Assembly (NCBI GenBank): GCA_963827085.1
Contig: CAWGZY010000005.1
Location: 558,001 to 622,000 of the forward strand
DNA: 64,000 nucleotides
From: JAGVPT01 sp963827085
GTDB lineage: Bacteria; Bacteroidota; Ignavibacteria; UBA10030; UBA8401
Direction: 5' to 3'
Shown here: piece after piece, positions 35,330 through 43,561 of the stretch
Numbering within the stretch: the first letter of the stretch is position 1
How the letters are laid out: each line of letters begins with the position of its first letter
Made by a program: the position numbers and the translations under genes
The notes under the pieces: model-generated
What the model saw: the letters and a program-made list of their open reading frames with translations, nothing else
The model's database searches: none
What the model was told of the DNA's origin: nothing

Positions 35330-36081
35330 CGGCGTTGTCGGTTATTGTTATTACCCGCAATGAAGAGCGGAATATCGTTGCATGTCTCGAGAGCGTCACA
35401 TGGGCAGACGAGATTATTGTTGTCGATGCGGAGAGCAAGGATGCAACGGCTGCACTGGCTCGCAAATTCACGCAGAAGATTTTTCTGGAACCGTGGAAGA
35501 GTTTCTCCGAAGCGAAGGAATTTGCAGTCTCGCAATCGCATCATGAGTGGATCCTCTGGCTTGACGCCGACGAACGAGTGACCCCGGAACTTGCGGCGGA
35601 GATCCAATCGTTGTTGAAAATCTCGCCGACACAAGCCGCTTATTCCGTTGCTCGACGGGCATATTTTCTAGGCCGCTGGATTAAACATTCCGGATGGTAC
35701 CCTGGGCGAGTACCCCGTTTATTCAGAAAAGATCGGGCGTCGTTTTCGACGGCGGCGGTTCATGAAGGGCTGAACGTTCAAGGTGCTGTCGGCGAACTTC
35801 GTCATGACCTGCTTCATTTCACCGACCCGAATTTGTACCATTATCTTTCAAAGTTTAATCGTTACACGACACTTGCAAGCAAAGAATCGTTCGATGAAGG
35901 AAAACGCTTCCGGCTGATTGACGTGTTTGTCCGTCCGCCGTGGATCTTCGTGAAAATGTACATTCTTCGCTTAGGGTTTTTGGATGGTCTGCCCGGGTTA
36001 CTTCTTGCGCTCCTCTCATCTTCTTATGTATTTACGAAATACGCAAAGCTATGGGAGGCATGGACTTCCGGCTCCGCTTAA
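35326..36081 (+). CDS. Family 2 glycosyltransferase (LPS core type), copy 2
   Basis: A 251-residue GT2 with SVIVITRNEERNIVACLESV, WADEIIVVDAESKDAT, LWLDADERVTPEL, GWYPGRVPRLF and AAVHEGLNVQG. It is a clear paralogue of the enzyme at 31418-32236 and its ATG overlaps the O-antigen ligase stop (ATGA). It presumably adds a further core sugar. Confidence 0.87.
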   Translation: MTALSVIVITRNEERNIVACLESVTWADEIIVVDAESKDATAALARKFTQKIFLEPWKSFSEAKEFAVSQSHHEWILWLDADERVTPELAAEIQSLLKISPTQAAYSVARRAYFLGRWIKHSGWYPGRVPRLFRKDRASFSTAAVHEGLNVQGAVGELRHDLLHFTDPNLYHYLSKFNRYTTLASKESFDEGKRFRLIDVFVRPPWIFVKMYILRLGFLDGLPGLLLALLSSSYVFTKYAKLWEAWTSGSA

Positions 36082-36085
36082 GGAT

Positions 36086-36162
36086 ATGCCGGACACCTTT
36101 TCCGGAGGATCGTCGTGATAAACTGAAATATTTGGTACTTGAATCGAGAAGGTGTCCGACAT
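36086..36162. repeat. GGACACC inverted-repeat element, copy B
   Basis: ATGCCGGACACCTT (36086-36099) is answered by AAGGTGTCCGACAT (36149-36162), one mismatch. Length is 77 bp, as in copy A, and the interior shares TGAAA.ATTTGG and AATC.AGAAGG with it. It lies between a glycosyltransferase and the DUF1844 gene. Confidence 0.75.
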
Positions 36163-36273
36163 CTATCTACGCCAAGTTGATTTTAGTACATCTCTTTCGT
36201 ACCATTGCATCGTCCACCTCGGAATCCTATCGTTGATTTCGAGCCATTTGTGTCGAACAGTGAAAAACAAGTT

Positions 36274-36576
36274 ATGGATACCGTAGAAAAAAATGAGATG
36301 ATGTTTGTTCAGCTTGTTTCGATGTTCCAGGCCGCGGCGCTTCAGCAGATGGGAAAAATGAAAAACCCGGCTACCGATAAAGTTGAAAGAAATATGGAGC
36401 AAGCCCAATTGTCGATCGACCTGATCGATATGCTGAAGGAGAAGACGAAAGGAAATCGTTCGCCCGATGAAGAAAGATTCCTCTCCGGCGTGCTTCAGGA
36501 TCTGAAATTGAATTATGTTGATGAACTGGCGAAAGAATCTTCTTCGCCGGCAGCGAAGAACGAGGCGGCGCAATGA
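36274..36576 (+). CDS. DUF1844 protein
   Basis: A 100-residue, mostly helical protein with the DUF1844 pattern: MMFVQLVSMFQAAALQQMGK, a region of paired charged residues, then LSIDLIDMLKEKTKGN and EERFLSGVLQDLKLNYV. Function is unknown. The start could be this ATG or a GTG at 36250; neither has a clear ribosome site. It overlaps nadK by 4 bp. Confidence 0.8.
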   Translation: MDTVEKNEMMFVQLVSMFQAAALQQMGKMKNPATDKVERNMEQAQLSIDLIDMLKEKTKGNRSPDEERFLSGVLQDLKLNYVDELAKESSSPAAKNEAAQ

Positions 36577-37463
36577 AATTCGGCATTGTAGGGAATCTTT
36601 CGAAAGATACGCTGGGGGAAGCAGTGCTGAGGCTTCTCGGCACTGGTGAAAAGCGTTTGATCGAATTTGTGACTCATGACGAAATTGCCAAGATCGTCAA
36701 CAAACAAACGGGGAAGAGAATTATAGCAAAAAAAGACATGGCGCCTCTTGAGGAAATTGCATCCGAGTGCGACATGATGATCGCATTTGGGGGTGATGGA
36801 ACGATCCTTTCAGCAGCGAGGCTTGTCGGCCGCGCCGCCGTGCCAATCCTGGGAGTGAATCTCGGGAAGCTTGGGTTTCTTGCAGAGCTCTCAGTTGACG
36901 AAGTGGAATCGTTTGTCGACGATATCCTGAACAACCAGCATGTTATCGAAGACAGAATGGTCATCAAGGTAACTGCGGAGGGGGATGATATTCAGTTCTT
37001 CGGGGTGAACGATATCGTTATCGACAAAAGCAACTCTTCGCGCGTCATCGACCTCGAGACATACGTCAACAACGATTATTTGATGACGTACCGCGGCGAC
37101 GGAATTATTGTCGCTACACCGACGGGAACTACCGGCTACTCGCTGGCAACGGGAGGGCCTATCGTCGTTCCAACGAGTGACGTTCTTGCGATCAGCCCTA
37201 TTTGCCCGCACACGTTGACTGCGCGGTCGGTCATCGTCCCGGATTCGAGCGTTGTCCGCATCTTGGTCGAATCGAAACTCCAAAATGTGAGAGTGACCGC
37301 CGACGGCCAGCAGGAGCAGATGTTTACACCGCCGGTGAATCTCTTTATCCAAAAGGCGGATTATAGCGTGAAGCTGGTGAAACGAAAGGATAAAAGCTAT
37401 TACGATGTTCTACGTTCAAAACTTATGTGGGGCAAAGATATCAGGGTCGCAAAGGTGGATTGA
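36573..37463 (+). CDS. nadK: NAD kinase
   Basis: NadK phosphorylates NAD to NADP. The 296-residue protein carries the invariant GGDGTILSAAR (about 72-82), LGVNLGKLGFLAEL, and PTGTTGYSLATGGPIV with the glycine-rich ATP/NAD loop. ATGA overlap with DUF1844 implies coupled translation. Confidence 0.94.
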   Translation: MKFGIVGNLSKDTLGEAVLRLLGTGEKRLIEFVTHDEIAKIVNKQTGKRIIAKKDMAPLEEIASECDMMIAFGGDGTILSAARLVGRAAVPILGVNLGKLGFLAELSVDEVESFVDDILNNQHVIEDRMVIKVTAEGDDIQFFGVNDIVIDKSNSSRVIDLETYVNNDYLMTYRGDGIIVATPTGTTGYSLATGGPIVVPTSDVLAISPICPHTLTARSVIVPDSSVVRILVESKLQNVRVTADGQQEQMFTPPVNLFIQKADYSVKLVKRKDKSYYDVLRSKLMWGKDIRVAKVD

Positions 37464-37476
37464 TTTGGGACGAACG

Positions 37477-37974
37477 ATGGTGTTACTTGCAGTACTGTTG
37501 TGTATGGCAGGCTGCGGGGCGACCGATTCATCTCATGTTTTGTTCGAGTCGCATGGATCAAAAATGGTTACCGGCAGAATATCGCCGTCGATGTTGGCAT
37601 CCGACTCCTCTTTCCGATGGTACAGGGAAAATTACGCGGCGTTCACGCCGGACTCAGCGTCGGTCGTCTATCTCTCCGCGGAAGCAAGAAATATTCACTT
37701 TATCGTTTTCGGCGGAACATGGTGCGGCGATACGAAACGTGAACTCCCGAAATTTTTTAAGACGGTCTCTTTGGCCCAGATTCCTGAATCGAACATCGAG
37801 CTGTACGGCGTTGACAGGTCGAAACGAAGCAGCGACGGATTGACGGAAAAGTATCACGTGACGAACGTACCGACCTTTATTGTATTCTCTGACGGAAAAG
37901 AGGTTGGAAGGATTGTAGAACACCCGGAAGAAGGAATAGAGTTCGATTTGGTGCATATCCTGCAGAAAAAATAG
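37477..37974 (+). CDS. Thioredoxin-like lipoprotein with CGDT active site
   Basis: The 165-residue product begins with a short hydrophobic stretch and a lipobox ending CMAGC (Cys13), so it is probably a periplasm-facing lipoprotein. A thioredoxin-like fold follows: HFIVFGGTWCGDTKRELPKF, LYGVDRSKRS, and the cis-Pro region VTNVPTFIVFSDGKEVGRI. The active site is Cys83-Gly-Asp-Thr86: the second cysteine of CxxC is missing, as in monothiol or non-redox members. The ATG 13 bp after nadK is preferred over longer readings inside nadK. Confidence 0.78.
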   Translation: MVLLAVLLCMAGCGATDSSHVLFESHGSKMVTGRISPSMLASDSSFRWYRENYAAFTPDSASVVYLSAEARNIHFIVFGGTWCGDTKRELPKFFKTVSLAQIPESNIELYGVDRSKRSSDGLTEKYHVTNVPTFIVFSDGKEVGRIVEHPEEGIEFDLVHILQKK

Positions 37975-37980
37975 AGCGCA

Positions 37981-38415
37981 TCACTGCGTATCGTTTGCCC
38001 CCTCATAGATCCATTGCTTCAGTCCCTGAATTTGGTTTGCGACCAGAGGCCGCGACGGCGGCATTGGCGGGGAACCCGGCTTCGCTTCGATGCACCAGAC
38101 GAACCTGCTGTTGACTGTATCCCTACTGTTGATAACCCCTGGGTCCAGTTTCCACAGGCCGTAACTTGTAAGGTTGAGCGTTTGGTCCTGACTGTCGTGG
38201 CACGAGGTCGTTGCGCAGCCGATGTTGAAGAGGGGCTGCACTTGTTTCTCATAGCTGATACCCTTAGCTGGAAAAACGATATCGTTGAGGGCTGAGACCG
38301 AATTCGACGAATCTTTGCATGATGAGAGAACAACTAGGAAAATTACGGCATAGCTTATGGCGGCAGCGTTGATAGCAAAACGCCAAAGTCTCATTTTTTT
38401 CGAGCAGTTATGCAT
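37981..38415 (-). CDS. Putative c-type cytochrome lipoprotein (CX4CH)
   Basis: The 144-residue protein has a signal segment and lipobox ending LSSC (Cys33). A heme-type motif GCATTSCH (Cys67-Cys72-His73) has four residues between the cysteines, not the usual two. Later MPPS supplies a possible axial Met, and LKQWIYEGA resembles the final helix of small cytochromes c in membrane-anchored enzymes. Convergent with the preceding gene, 6 bp apart. If heme is not attached, the cysteines could form a disulfide. Confidence 0.6.
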   Translation of the reverse strand: MHNCSKKMRLWRFAINAAAISYAVIFLVVLSSCKDSSNSVSALNDIVFPAKGISYEKQVQPLFNIGCATTSCHDSQDQTLNLTSYGLWKLDPGVINSRDTVNSRFVWCIEAKPGSPPMPPSRPLVANQIQGLKQWIYEGANDTQ

Positions 38416-38477
38416 AACTAAATATACGGTGAATGATGTTGTTATTCAAATTTATTGTGGCGTTACAGTTTGGGATT

Positions 38478-38551
38478 TGCCGGACACTTTTTCGGTTTAC
38501 CGTGTCTAAATATTTCACAGTATCGCGATTTCTTGGACCAGGCGTCTGACG
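38478..38551. repeat. GGACACC inverted-repeat element, copy C (degenerate)
   Basis: Starts TGCCGGACACTTTTTCGG, contains AAATATTTCA and TATCGCGAT, and ends CGTCTGACG. It aligns with the reverse complement of copy B, with decayed right arm. It lies upstream of the secreted-protein gene. Confidence 0.6.
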
Positions 38552-38612
38552 GTTTCGGATGCTGAAACTTTAAAAAAAAGATGTACCTTTCATCAGTCAA
38601 AATATATTACAA

Positions 38613-39341
38613 ATGAGTCGGGTGGAATGTATGAGCGGCGCTAGGTTATCATGGCTTTTCGTATTTCTCATCTGCATCGCAAATGAATCTCGATGCCAGC
38701 TTTTTGAAGAGAGTTACCCTTCGCTCGATGATTACCGAACTCTCGGGATTAGTACAACGATCCAGAATTTCGAACCGGCCGGAGGGAACACGCTCCCCGA
38801 TTCGGCAAAAATTCATATTAAAACTCCAATGTGGCTGGCAGAATACCGGCAAATGGGTGTACGGATTGCCTTTGGTTATTCGTCGTATACATTTAACAAC
38901 GAAAGCCGTTCGGAAATTTCCATGGCCGCCGAATCTATTACGGATATCTCGTTCACTGCGGTTTCCGACCGCGGCAATTTTTTTCTCCCCGTGGTCATTT
39001 CGACAAATTTCGTTCAAGCCAGCGGAGCGACAAATTCATCAAAAGATTTCAACATTGCAAATGTCGGAATTGGCACGGGAGTGAAATACAAACGGATGGC
39101 GGAAAAGTTCGGAGTTCAATTTACAGGGGTCGGTATTATATATTATAGTACTCCTGGATTCAGTGTGGAAAGCGGTTCTTCGACCGCAGTTGTTGCCGAA
39201 CTTCAATTCTTGTTCCGTGAATTGATCGGCGACGGTGTGACGGCGGGTTACAGGTTTGAAACACAGACATGGTCAATGAGCGACAAAACGCAGAATTATG
39301 CACGTTGGTTCCAGGGACTATTTATTGGAATTTTCTTCTAA
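38613..39341 (+). CDS. Hypothetical secreted, possibly outer-membrane beta-barrel protein
   Basis: The 242-residue protein has a signal peptide (hydrophobic LSWLFVFLICIA, likely cut after ESRCQ). The rest alternates short polar turns with amphipathic strands (VRIAFGYSSYTF, NFFLPVVISTNF, FGVQFTGVGIIYYS), and ends in aromatic WFQGLFIGIFF, which suits an outer-membrane barrel. No family is recognised. Its end overlaps the promoter of the tRNA-Thr locus. Confidence 0.55.
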   Translation: MSRVECMSGARLSWLFVFLICIANESRCQLFEESYPSLDDYRTLGISTTIQNFEPAGGNTLPDSAKIHIKTPMWLAEYRQMGVRIAFGYSSYTFNNESRSEISMAAESITDISFTAVSDRGNFFLPVVISTNFVQASGATNSSKDFNIANVGIGTGVKYKRMAEKFGVQFTGVGIIYYSTPGFSVESGSSTAVVAELQFLFRELIGDGVTAGYRFETQTWSMSDKTQNYARWFQGLFIGIFF

Positions 39342-39353
39342 ATTTTTTATATT
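39325..39353 (+). promoter_or_regulatory. Promoter of the ancestral tRNA-Thr locus
   Basis: TTGGAA and TATATT are 17 nt apart; transcription would start about 5 nt before the left tRNA copy at 39365. The promoter therefore serves the broken copy. Confidence 0.6.
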
Positions 39354-39364
39354 GTCAATGATTT

Positions 39365-39436
39365 GCTGAAGTAGCTCAGCGGTAGAGCAGCGGTTTCGTA
39401 AACCGCAGGTCGTGGGTTCAAATCCCACCTTCCCTT
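39365..39436 (+). pseudogene. tRNA-Thr(CGU) left copy, acceptor stem broken
   Basis: Identical to the right tRNA copy through base 68, but the last acceptor-strand bases read CCT in place of AGC. Three acceptor-stem pairs are lost, so the product should not be charged. It is the left attachment-site copy (attL). Confidence 0.8.
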
Positions 39437-39462
39437 TCTGATTTCGCATATTCCTGCCTCAG

Positions 39463-39483
39463 TGGTTGCCCATCTGGTTGCCC
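39463..39483 (+). repeat. Integrase arm-type repeats, left end
   Basis: TGGTTGCCC occurs at 39463-39471 and again at 39475-39483, a 12-bp period. The same pair with the same period and orientation lies at the right end (47696-47716). This is the pattern of arm sites bound by the N-terminal domain of tyrosine integrases. Confidence 0.6.
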
Positions 39484-39485
39484 TT

Positions 39486-39502
39486 GCCTCAGAAAGTGAG
39501 GC
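39486..39502 (+). promoter_or_regulatory. Hairpin masking the int ribosome-binding site
   Basis: GCCTCA (39486-39491) pairs with TGAGGC (39497-39502) around a 5-nt loop. The 3' strand contains the GAGG Shine-Dalgarno sequence of int, whose ATG is at 39508, so the hairpin would limit integrase translation. Confidence 0.6.
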
Positions 39503-39507
39503 TTCCG

Positions 39508-40533
39508 ATGTACCTCTCCAAGCGTTCTAACGGGGTTTATTACCTTTGGTACCACAATGAACTTGGATGCAAGCGGAAGGTTTCTACACAAAAGAAACTG
39601 AAAGCGGACGCATTAGAGTTTGTCAAAAACTTCCGGCAAACCGACCGGGAACACAAAGCCCGTCTTCAAAACATCACCCTTAAAACATTTCAAACCGATT
39701 TTCTCACCTACTCTTCCGGCGTTCATACCCAGAAGACACAACGACATTTCAAGGTTGCATTTAAAGAGTTCTGCCGGGTTATTGGCGACTTGCCGCTTCA
39801 AAAGATAGGTATTCGCGAAATAGAGCACTTCCTCAGCGTCAAAAAGGCTGAGGCGAGCGATTGGACGGCACGGAAATATTACACTGCCCTTGCCTCAGCA
39901 TTTGAGAAGGCCATTGATTGGAATTTTCTTTCGGTCAATCCTTTTCGCAAGGTACCGAAACCAAAAGGGAATGAAACCTACCCGCTGTTTTTTAGCCGGA
40001 CGGAGTTTGAGCACTTACTCAGCTTCATCACTGACAAGGACTTCCGGGAGTTGTGCATCTTTGCACTTCTCACGGGTACGAGGTTAGGTGAGATTCTATC
40101 TCTTGAATGGAGCGACATAGATTTCCTTCAACGAATGGCCACAATCCAAAACAAGGAAACTTTCCAAACGAAGTCTAAGCGAAACAGAGTTCTGCCGCTC
40201 AATGATACGTTGCTTGCAGTACTAATCAAAAGGCGAAAGGACGCTCTGAGTGAAACGAGATATGTATTTCACAGGAGAGGGATGAAGTTGAAGGAGGACT
40301 TCGTTTCCAAAACTTTCAAGCGGCACGTAAGGCTTAGCGGACTGAACCCTGCACTACATTTTCACAGCCTGAGACATTCCTTTGCAAGCTGGCTCGTGCA
40401 GGATGGTGTTTCCATCTACGCAGTGAAGGAATTGCTCGGACATTCAGACGTGAAAACAACGCAAGTATATTCTCACTTACAGCCGGAGCAATTGCACAGC
40501 ACAGTGAACAAGATACAGGTTTCCCTAAACTAA
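39508..40533 (+). CDS. int: Tyrosine integrase of the tRNA-Thr element
   Basis: The 341-residue integrase has a complete catalytic set: Arg in LLTGTRLGEILSLEWSDID, HxxR in HFHSLRHSFASW, His in LLGHSDVKTTQVYSH and its Tyr nucleophile. An N-terminal arm-binding domain (YLSKRSNGVYYLWYHN) and a core-binding SAM-like domain (about 55-145) precede it. It should insert and excise the element at the tRNA-Thr gene. The ATG is 6 nt after GTGAGG, which sits in a hairpin. It is followed directly by a candidate small RNA gene. Confidence 0.92.
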   Translation: MYLSKRSNGVYYLWYHNELGCKRKVSTQKKLKADALEFVKNFRQTDREHKARLQNITLKTFQTDFLTYSSGVHTQKTQRHFKVAFKEFCRVIGDLPLQKIGIREIEHFLSVKKAEASDWTARKYYTALASAFEKAIDWNFLSVNPFRKVPKPKGNETYPLFFSRTEFEHLLSFITDKDFRELCIFALLTGTRLGEILSLEWSDIDFLQRMATIQNKETFQTKSKRNRVLPLNDTLLAVLIKRRKDALSETRYVFHRRGMKLKEDFVSKTFKRHVRLSGLNPALHFHSLRHSFASWLVQDGVSIYAVKELLGHSDVKTTQVYSHLQPEQLHSTVNKIQVSLN

Positions 40534-40573
40534 AGCGATTGATTCTCTGATATTAAAAAGGTATTTTCGGAGT

Positions 40574-40693
40574 GCAAAAGGCTTGCTGAAAAGGGGAGAG
40601 CGTCAAACATTTAATTCTGTTTTTTCCATTCTTGTAATGGAATCATAACCCGTAGGGCAAAGCCTTCAGCAAGCCTTCCTACGGGTTTTTTGT
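40574..40693 (+). ncRNA. Candidate small RNA 1 with interleaved helices and terminator
   Basis: A promoter TTGATT-17-TATTTT (40539-40567) just after int would start a transcript near 40574. The RNA has helix H1 (40578-40590 with 40665-40677, 13 bp perfect), hairpin P2 (40624-40630 with 40636-40642), and terminator helix H2 (40647-40656 with 40678-40687, 10 bp perfect), followed by six or more T. H1 and H2 interleave, so they form a pseudoknot or exclude each other. The layout is shared with 47581-47683. Confidence 0.6.
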
Positions 40694-40762
40694 TATATGC
40701 GATGAGAAGGCTTTTTGGTAAACAGGGTAAACACGGATTACATGATAACAAGGGTGAACGCA

Positions 40763-42841
40763 ATGAACCGAAAGAAAAAGACTACGACACGCATTTTACT
40801 ATTTATTTTATGGATGCTCGCAGCATCTACACTTCCACTGCATTCTCAATGGGTGCAAACTAATGGCGTTTACGGCGGCTATGTTCAATGTATTGCCGCC
40901 TCCGGCGCGAATCTTTTTGCCGGGACTGAGGGCGGTGTCTTTCTTTCTACCAATGATGGGTCAAACTGGACTGCGGTTAATGCGGGGTTGGCAAACACGG
41001 ATGTCCTTTCTCTTGCCGTTAATGGTACGAACCTCTTTGCCGGGACTAATGGCGGCATCTTTCTTTCCACAAACAACGGCACAAGCTGGATTGCGGTCAA
41101 TACGGGATTGATGAACACTAATGTCTTTGCACTTGCCGTCTCTGGCACGAATCTCTTTGCCGGGACTTTTGGCGGCGGCGTCTTTCGTTCCACTAACAAC
41201 GGGACAAGTTGGACTGCGGTCAACAATGGCCTTTCGAACCTTTATGTCCTTTCTCTTGCAGTCAATGACACGAGTCTCTTTGCCTGGGCTAATGGAGGCA
41301 TCTTTCTTTCGACAAACAACGGCACAAGCTGGACTACCCTCAGTACAAATATTGGTGGTCGTTTTGCCTTCATCGGCACAAACCTCTTTGCCGGAGGTAA
41401 CGGAGTTTTTCTTTCCACCAACAACGGCACAAGCTGGACTGCGGTCAATACTGGGTTGCCGACAAACCCTTATATAACTACCCTTGCTGCCTCCGGTACG
41501 AATCTCTTTGCCGGGACTGCTAACGGCATTTTTCTTTCCACGAACAACGGCACAAGCTGGGCTGCCGTCGATACAGGCCTTTCGAACAATTATATCATTT
41601 CTCTTGGAGTCAATGGCACGAATGTTTTTGCCGGGACTGAGGGCGGCGTCTTTCTTTCCACTAACAACGGTACAAACTGGACTGCGGTCAATACGGGCTT
41701 GACGGACACATGGGTTTATGCCCTTGGCGTCAGCGGAACGAATCTTTTTGCAGACATTTCGACCAACAACGCGTCTTTTGAAAACATTTTCCACGGAGTC
41801 TTTCTTTCCACCAACAACGGCACAAGCTGGACCGCAGCAAACACTCCGTTCTTCGGTTTCTTAGAGATGGTTGAAATTGGCACGAACCTTTTTGCTGCAA
41901 CGGAAAAGGGAGTCTTTCTATCCACGAATAATGGTTCAAATTGGGCTGCGGTTAATAACGGCCTACCGGACACGGCTGTCACGGCTCTTGCCGTCTCTGG
42001 TACGAATCTTTTTGCAGGGACTGCTACCGGTGGAGTTTTTCTTTCCACGAACAATGGCACAAGCTGGAATGCGGTCGATACGGGGCTGACGTGGATATGG
42101 GCACTTGCCACCTCCGGCACGAACGTCTTTGCTGGTACTTGGCAGGGCGTCCATCGTTCCACTAACAATGGGTCAAGTTGGACTGCGGTCAATACAGGCC
42201 TTTCGAACAAATATGTCAGTTCTCTTGCAGTTGAAGGAACGAATATCTTTGCTGGGACTGCAAATGACGTCTTCCTCTCCACGAATAATGGCGCAAGTTG
42301 GATTGATGTCGATACCAGCTTGAGCACTTCTGTCTCATCTTTGGCCGTTTCTGGCACTAATATCTTTGCTGGAACCGGCTTCGGGAGCCTTGTATCTCTA
42401 TCGACCAATAATGGAGCGAGTTGGACAACGGTCGATGCCGGCTTGACTTTGCCGAACACCGCCGTTTTTGCTCTTTTCGTCTCCGGCACGAATCTTTTTG
42501 CCGGAACCAGTGTCGGCATCTGGAAACGACCATTGTCCGAGATGACTGCTGTAAATCTGAGTGTGAGTGGAATACCCACAAGGTTCTCGCTTTCTCAGAA
42601 CTATCCAAACCCGTTTAATCCCACAACAACAATCTCATTCGTTCTTCCATCCCGGTCATTCGTATCGCTGAAGGTCTTTGATATGTTAGGAAGAGAAGTA
42701 TCAACGATTGTTTCCGGAGAATTGCAGGCAGGAAGTTACACTCGGCAATGGAATGCGGCGAACATGGCAAGCGGCTTGTATTTTTATCGCTTACATGCAG
42801 GAACATATAGCGAGACGAAGAAACTTTTGCTGTTGAAATAG
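40763..42841 (+). CDS. T9SS-exported repeat protein (BNR/sortilin-like propeller)
   Basis: The 692-residue protein has a signal peptide (ILLFILWMLAASTLPLHS). About thirteen repeats of roughly 40 residues follow, with consensus GTNLFAGTxGGVFLSTNNGTSW; the S-T-N-N-G-x-S-W part resembles Asp-box/BNR and sortilin propeller repeats. A C-terminal T9SS type A sorting domain (from about 605) contains FSLSQNYPNPFNPTTTISF, then DMLGREV and GLYFYRL. It should reach the cell surface and be anchored or released there. Ligand unknown; adhesion is a guess. The repeats are near-identical in DNA, so copy number may vary. It starts at an ATG after AGGGTG. Confidence 0.85.
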   Translation: MNRKKKTTTRILLFILWMLAASTLPLHSQWVQTNGVYGGYVQCIAASGANLFAGTEGGVFLSTNDGSNWTAVNAGLANTDVLSLAVNGTNLFAGTNGGIFLSTNNGTSWIAVNTGLMNTNVFALAVSGTNLFAGTFGGGVFRSTNNGTSWTAVNNGLSNLYVLSLAVNDTSLFAWANGGIFLSTNNGTSWTTLSTNIGGRFAFIGTNLFAGGNGVFLSTNNGTSWTAVNTGLPTNPYITTLAASGTNLFAGTANGIFLSTNNGTSWAAVDTGLSNNYIISLGVNGTNVFAGTEGGVFLSTNNGTNWTAVNTGLTDTWVYALGVSGTNLFADISTNNASFENIFHGVFLSTNNGTSWTAANTPFFGFLEMVEIGTNLFAATEKGVFLSTNNGSNWAAVNNGLPDTAVTALAVSGTNLFAGTATGGVFLSTNNGTSWNAVDTGLTWIWALATSGTNVFAGTWQGVHRSTNNGSSWTAVNTGLSNKYVSSLAVEGTNIFAGTANDVFLSTNNGASWIDVDTSLSTSVSSLAVSGTNIFAGTGFGSLVSLSTNNGASWTTVDAGLTLPNTAVFALFVSGTNLFAGTSVGIWKRPLSEMTAVNLSVSGIPTRFSLSQNYPNPFNPTTTISFVLPSRSFVSLKVFDMLGREVSTIVSGELQAGSYTRQWNAANMASGLYFYRLHAGTYSETKKLLLLK

Positions 42842-42904
42842 TATCAGTTATGCCTGACCATAGCAGTTGGTTTTTTTGTTGCTATCGACTTAAGGTGTCA
42901 AATC

Positions 42905-43561
42905 ATGAAAGTACATGAAGAAGATTACTATCGGCTGTTGAGTCGGATTGGCAAATCAATAGACTGGAAAGCTTTGCATCGAGCTTTCGATAGACGATTT
43001 GATGATTGGTGGAAGTCGTTCGGTACTTACGTCAGAAGAGGGCTGGAGAACGCCAATTTCGTCAAGGGGAGCAAATTTCCAACAGAGAAATGGCTTGAAG
43101 CGGGACGCAAGGGATTTTATTCGAACTTGCTTGGCCTGTTCAATGTAAAAATGCGTGGATGTGTTGAGAACTGGACATCGCTGCCGTTTGGGTTGAACGT
43201 AATTGATTCTAACTTCGATGCTACCGAGTATGTTCTCCGTGCAAAACGCATGATAGAAGAAGAAAGTCTCAACGTTTCACTGGATGCAGTCTTCTATGTT
43301 CCTATTCACGCTGCCGCACTGTTTGTAGAAGTTGAGAAGCGAACGCTTTTGGTGGAAAAGTGCAGGAATGAATGCAAGCGTCGTGGACTCAAGAAGAACC
43401 AAACAGTGCTTCGGCAAACCAAGTTTGAAATTGCTGAAAAGATTGGCATGAAACCGGGAAGTTTTAGCGAATTTAAGTCAATAGAGTCAGATGTATATCA
43501 TCGAATTAGTACGTTGCTTGCTGGTATAGGATACCACAAGAAGAGGAGCAATGATGAATAA
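42905..43561 (+). CDS. Hypothetical protein of the tRNA-Thr element
   Basis: A 218-residue soluble protein rich in charged and aromatic residues (HRAFDRRFDDWWKSFGTYV, KWLEAGRKGFYSN). I recognise no family. The last third (KFEIAEKIGMKPGSFSEFKS) could hold a small helix-turn-helix. It has a good ribosome site (AAGGTG, 7 nt before ATG). Its position between the exported protein and the replication module allows a regulatory or mobility role, but nothing proves it. Confidence 0.6.
   Translation: MKVHEEDYYRLLSRIGKSIDWKALHRAFDRRFDDWWKSFGTYVRRGLENANFVKGSKFPTEKWLEAGRKGFYSNLLGLFNVKMRGCVENWTSLPFGLNVIDSNFDATEYVLRAKRMIEEESLNVSLDAVFYVPIHAAALFVEVEKRTLLVEKCRNECKRRGLKKNQTVLRQTKFEIAEKIGMKPGSFSEFKSIESDVYHRISTLLAGIGYHKKRSNDE

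Noticed and set aside
39365..39436. Counting the left tRNA copy as a working tRNA
   Set aside because: The acceptor stem has three lost pairs, whereas the right copy pairs fully.
40900..42500. Regularly spaced repeats that might be a CRISPR array
   Set aside because: The ~120-bp units are in-frame protein repeats with no short constant repeat/unique spacer pattern, and no cas gene is present.
41716..42579. Long antisense reading frames over the repeat-protein gene
   Set aside because: They mirror the repeated, low-complexity sense codons (repeating VPAKRFVPETA-like text) and have no ribosome sites; frame openness follows from the repeat itself.
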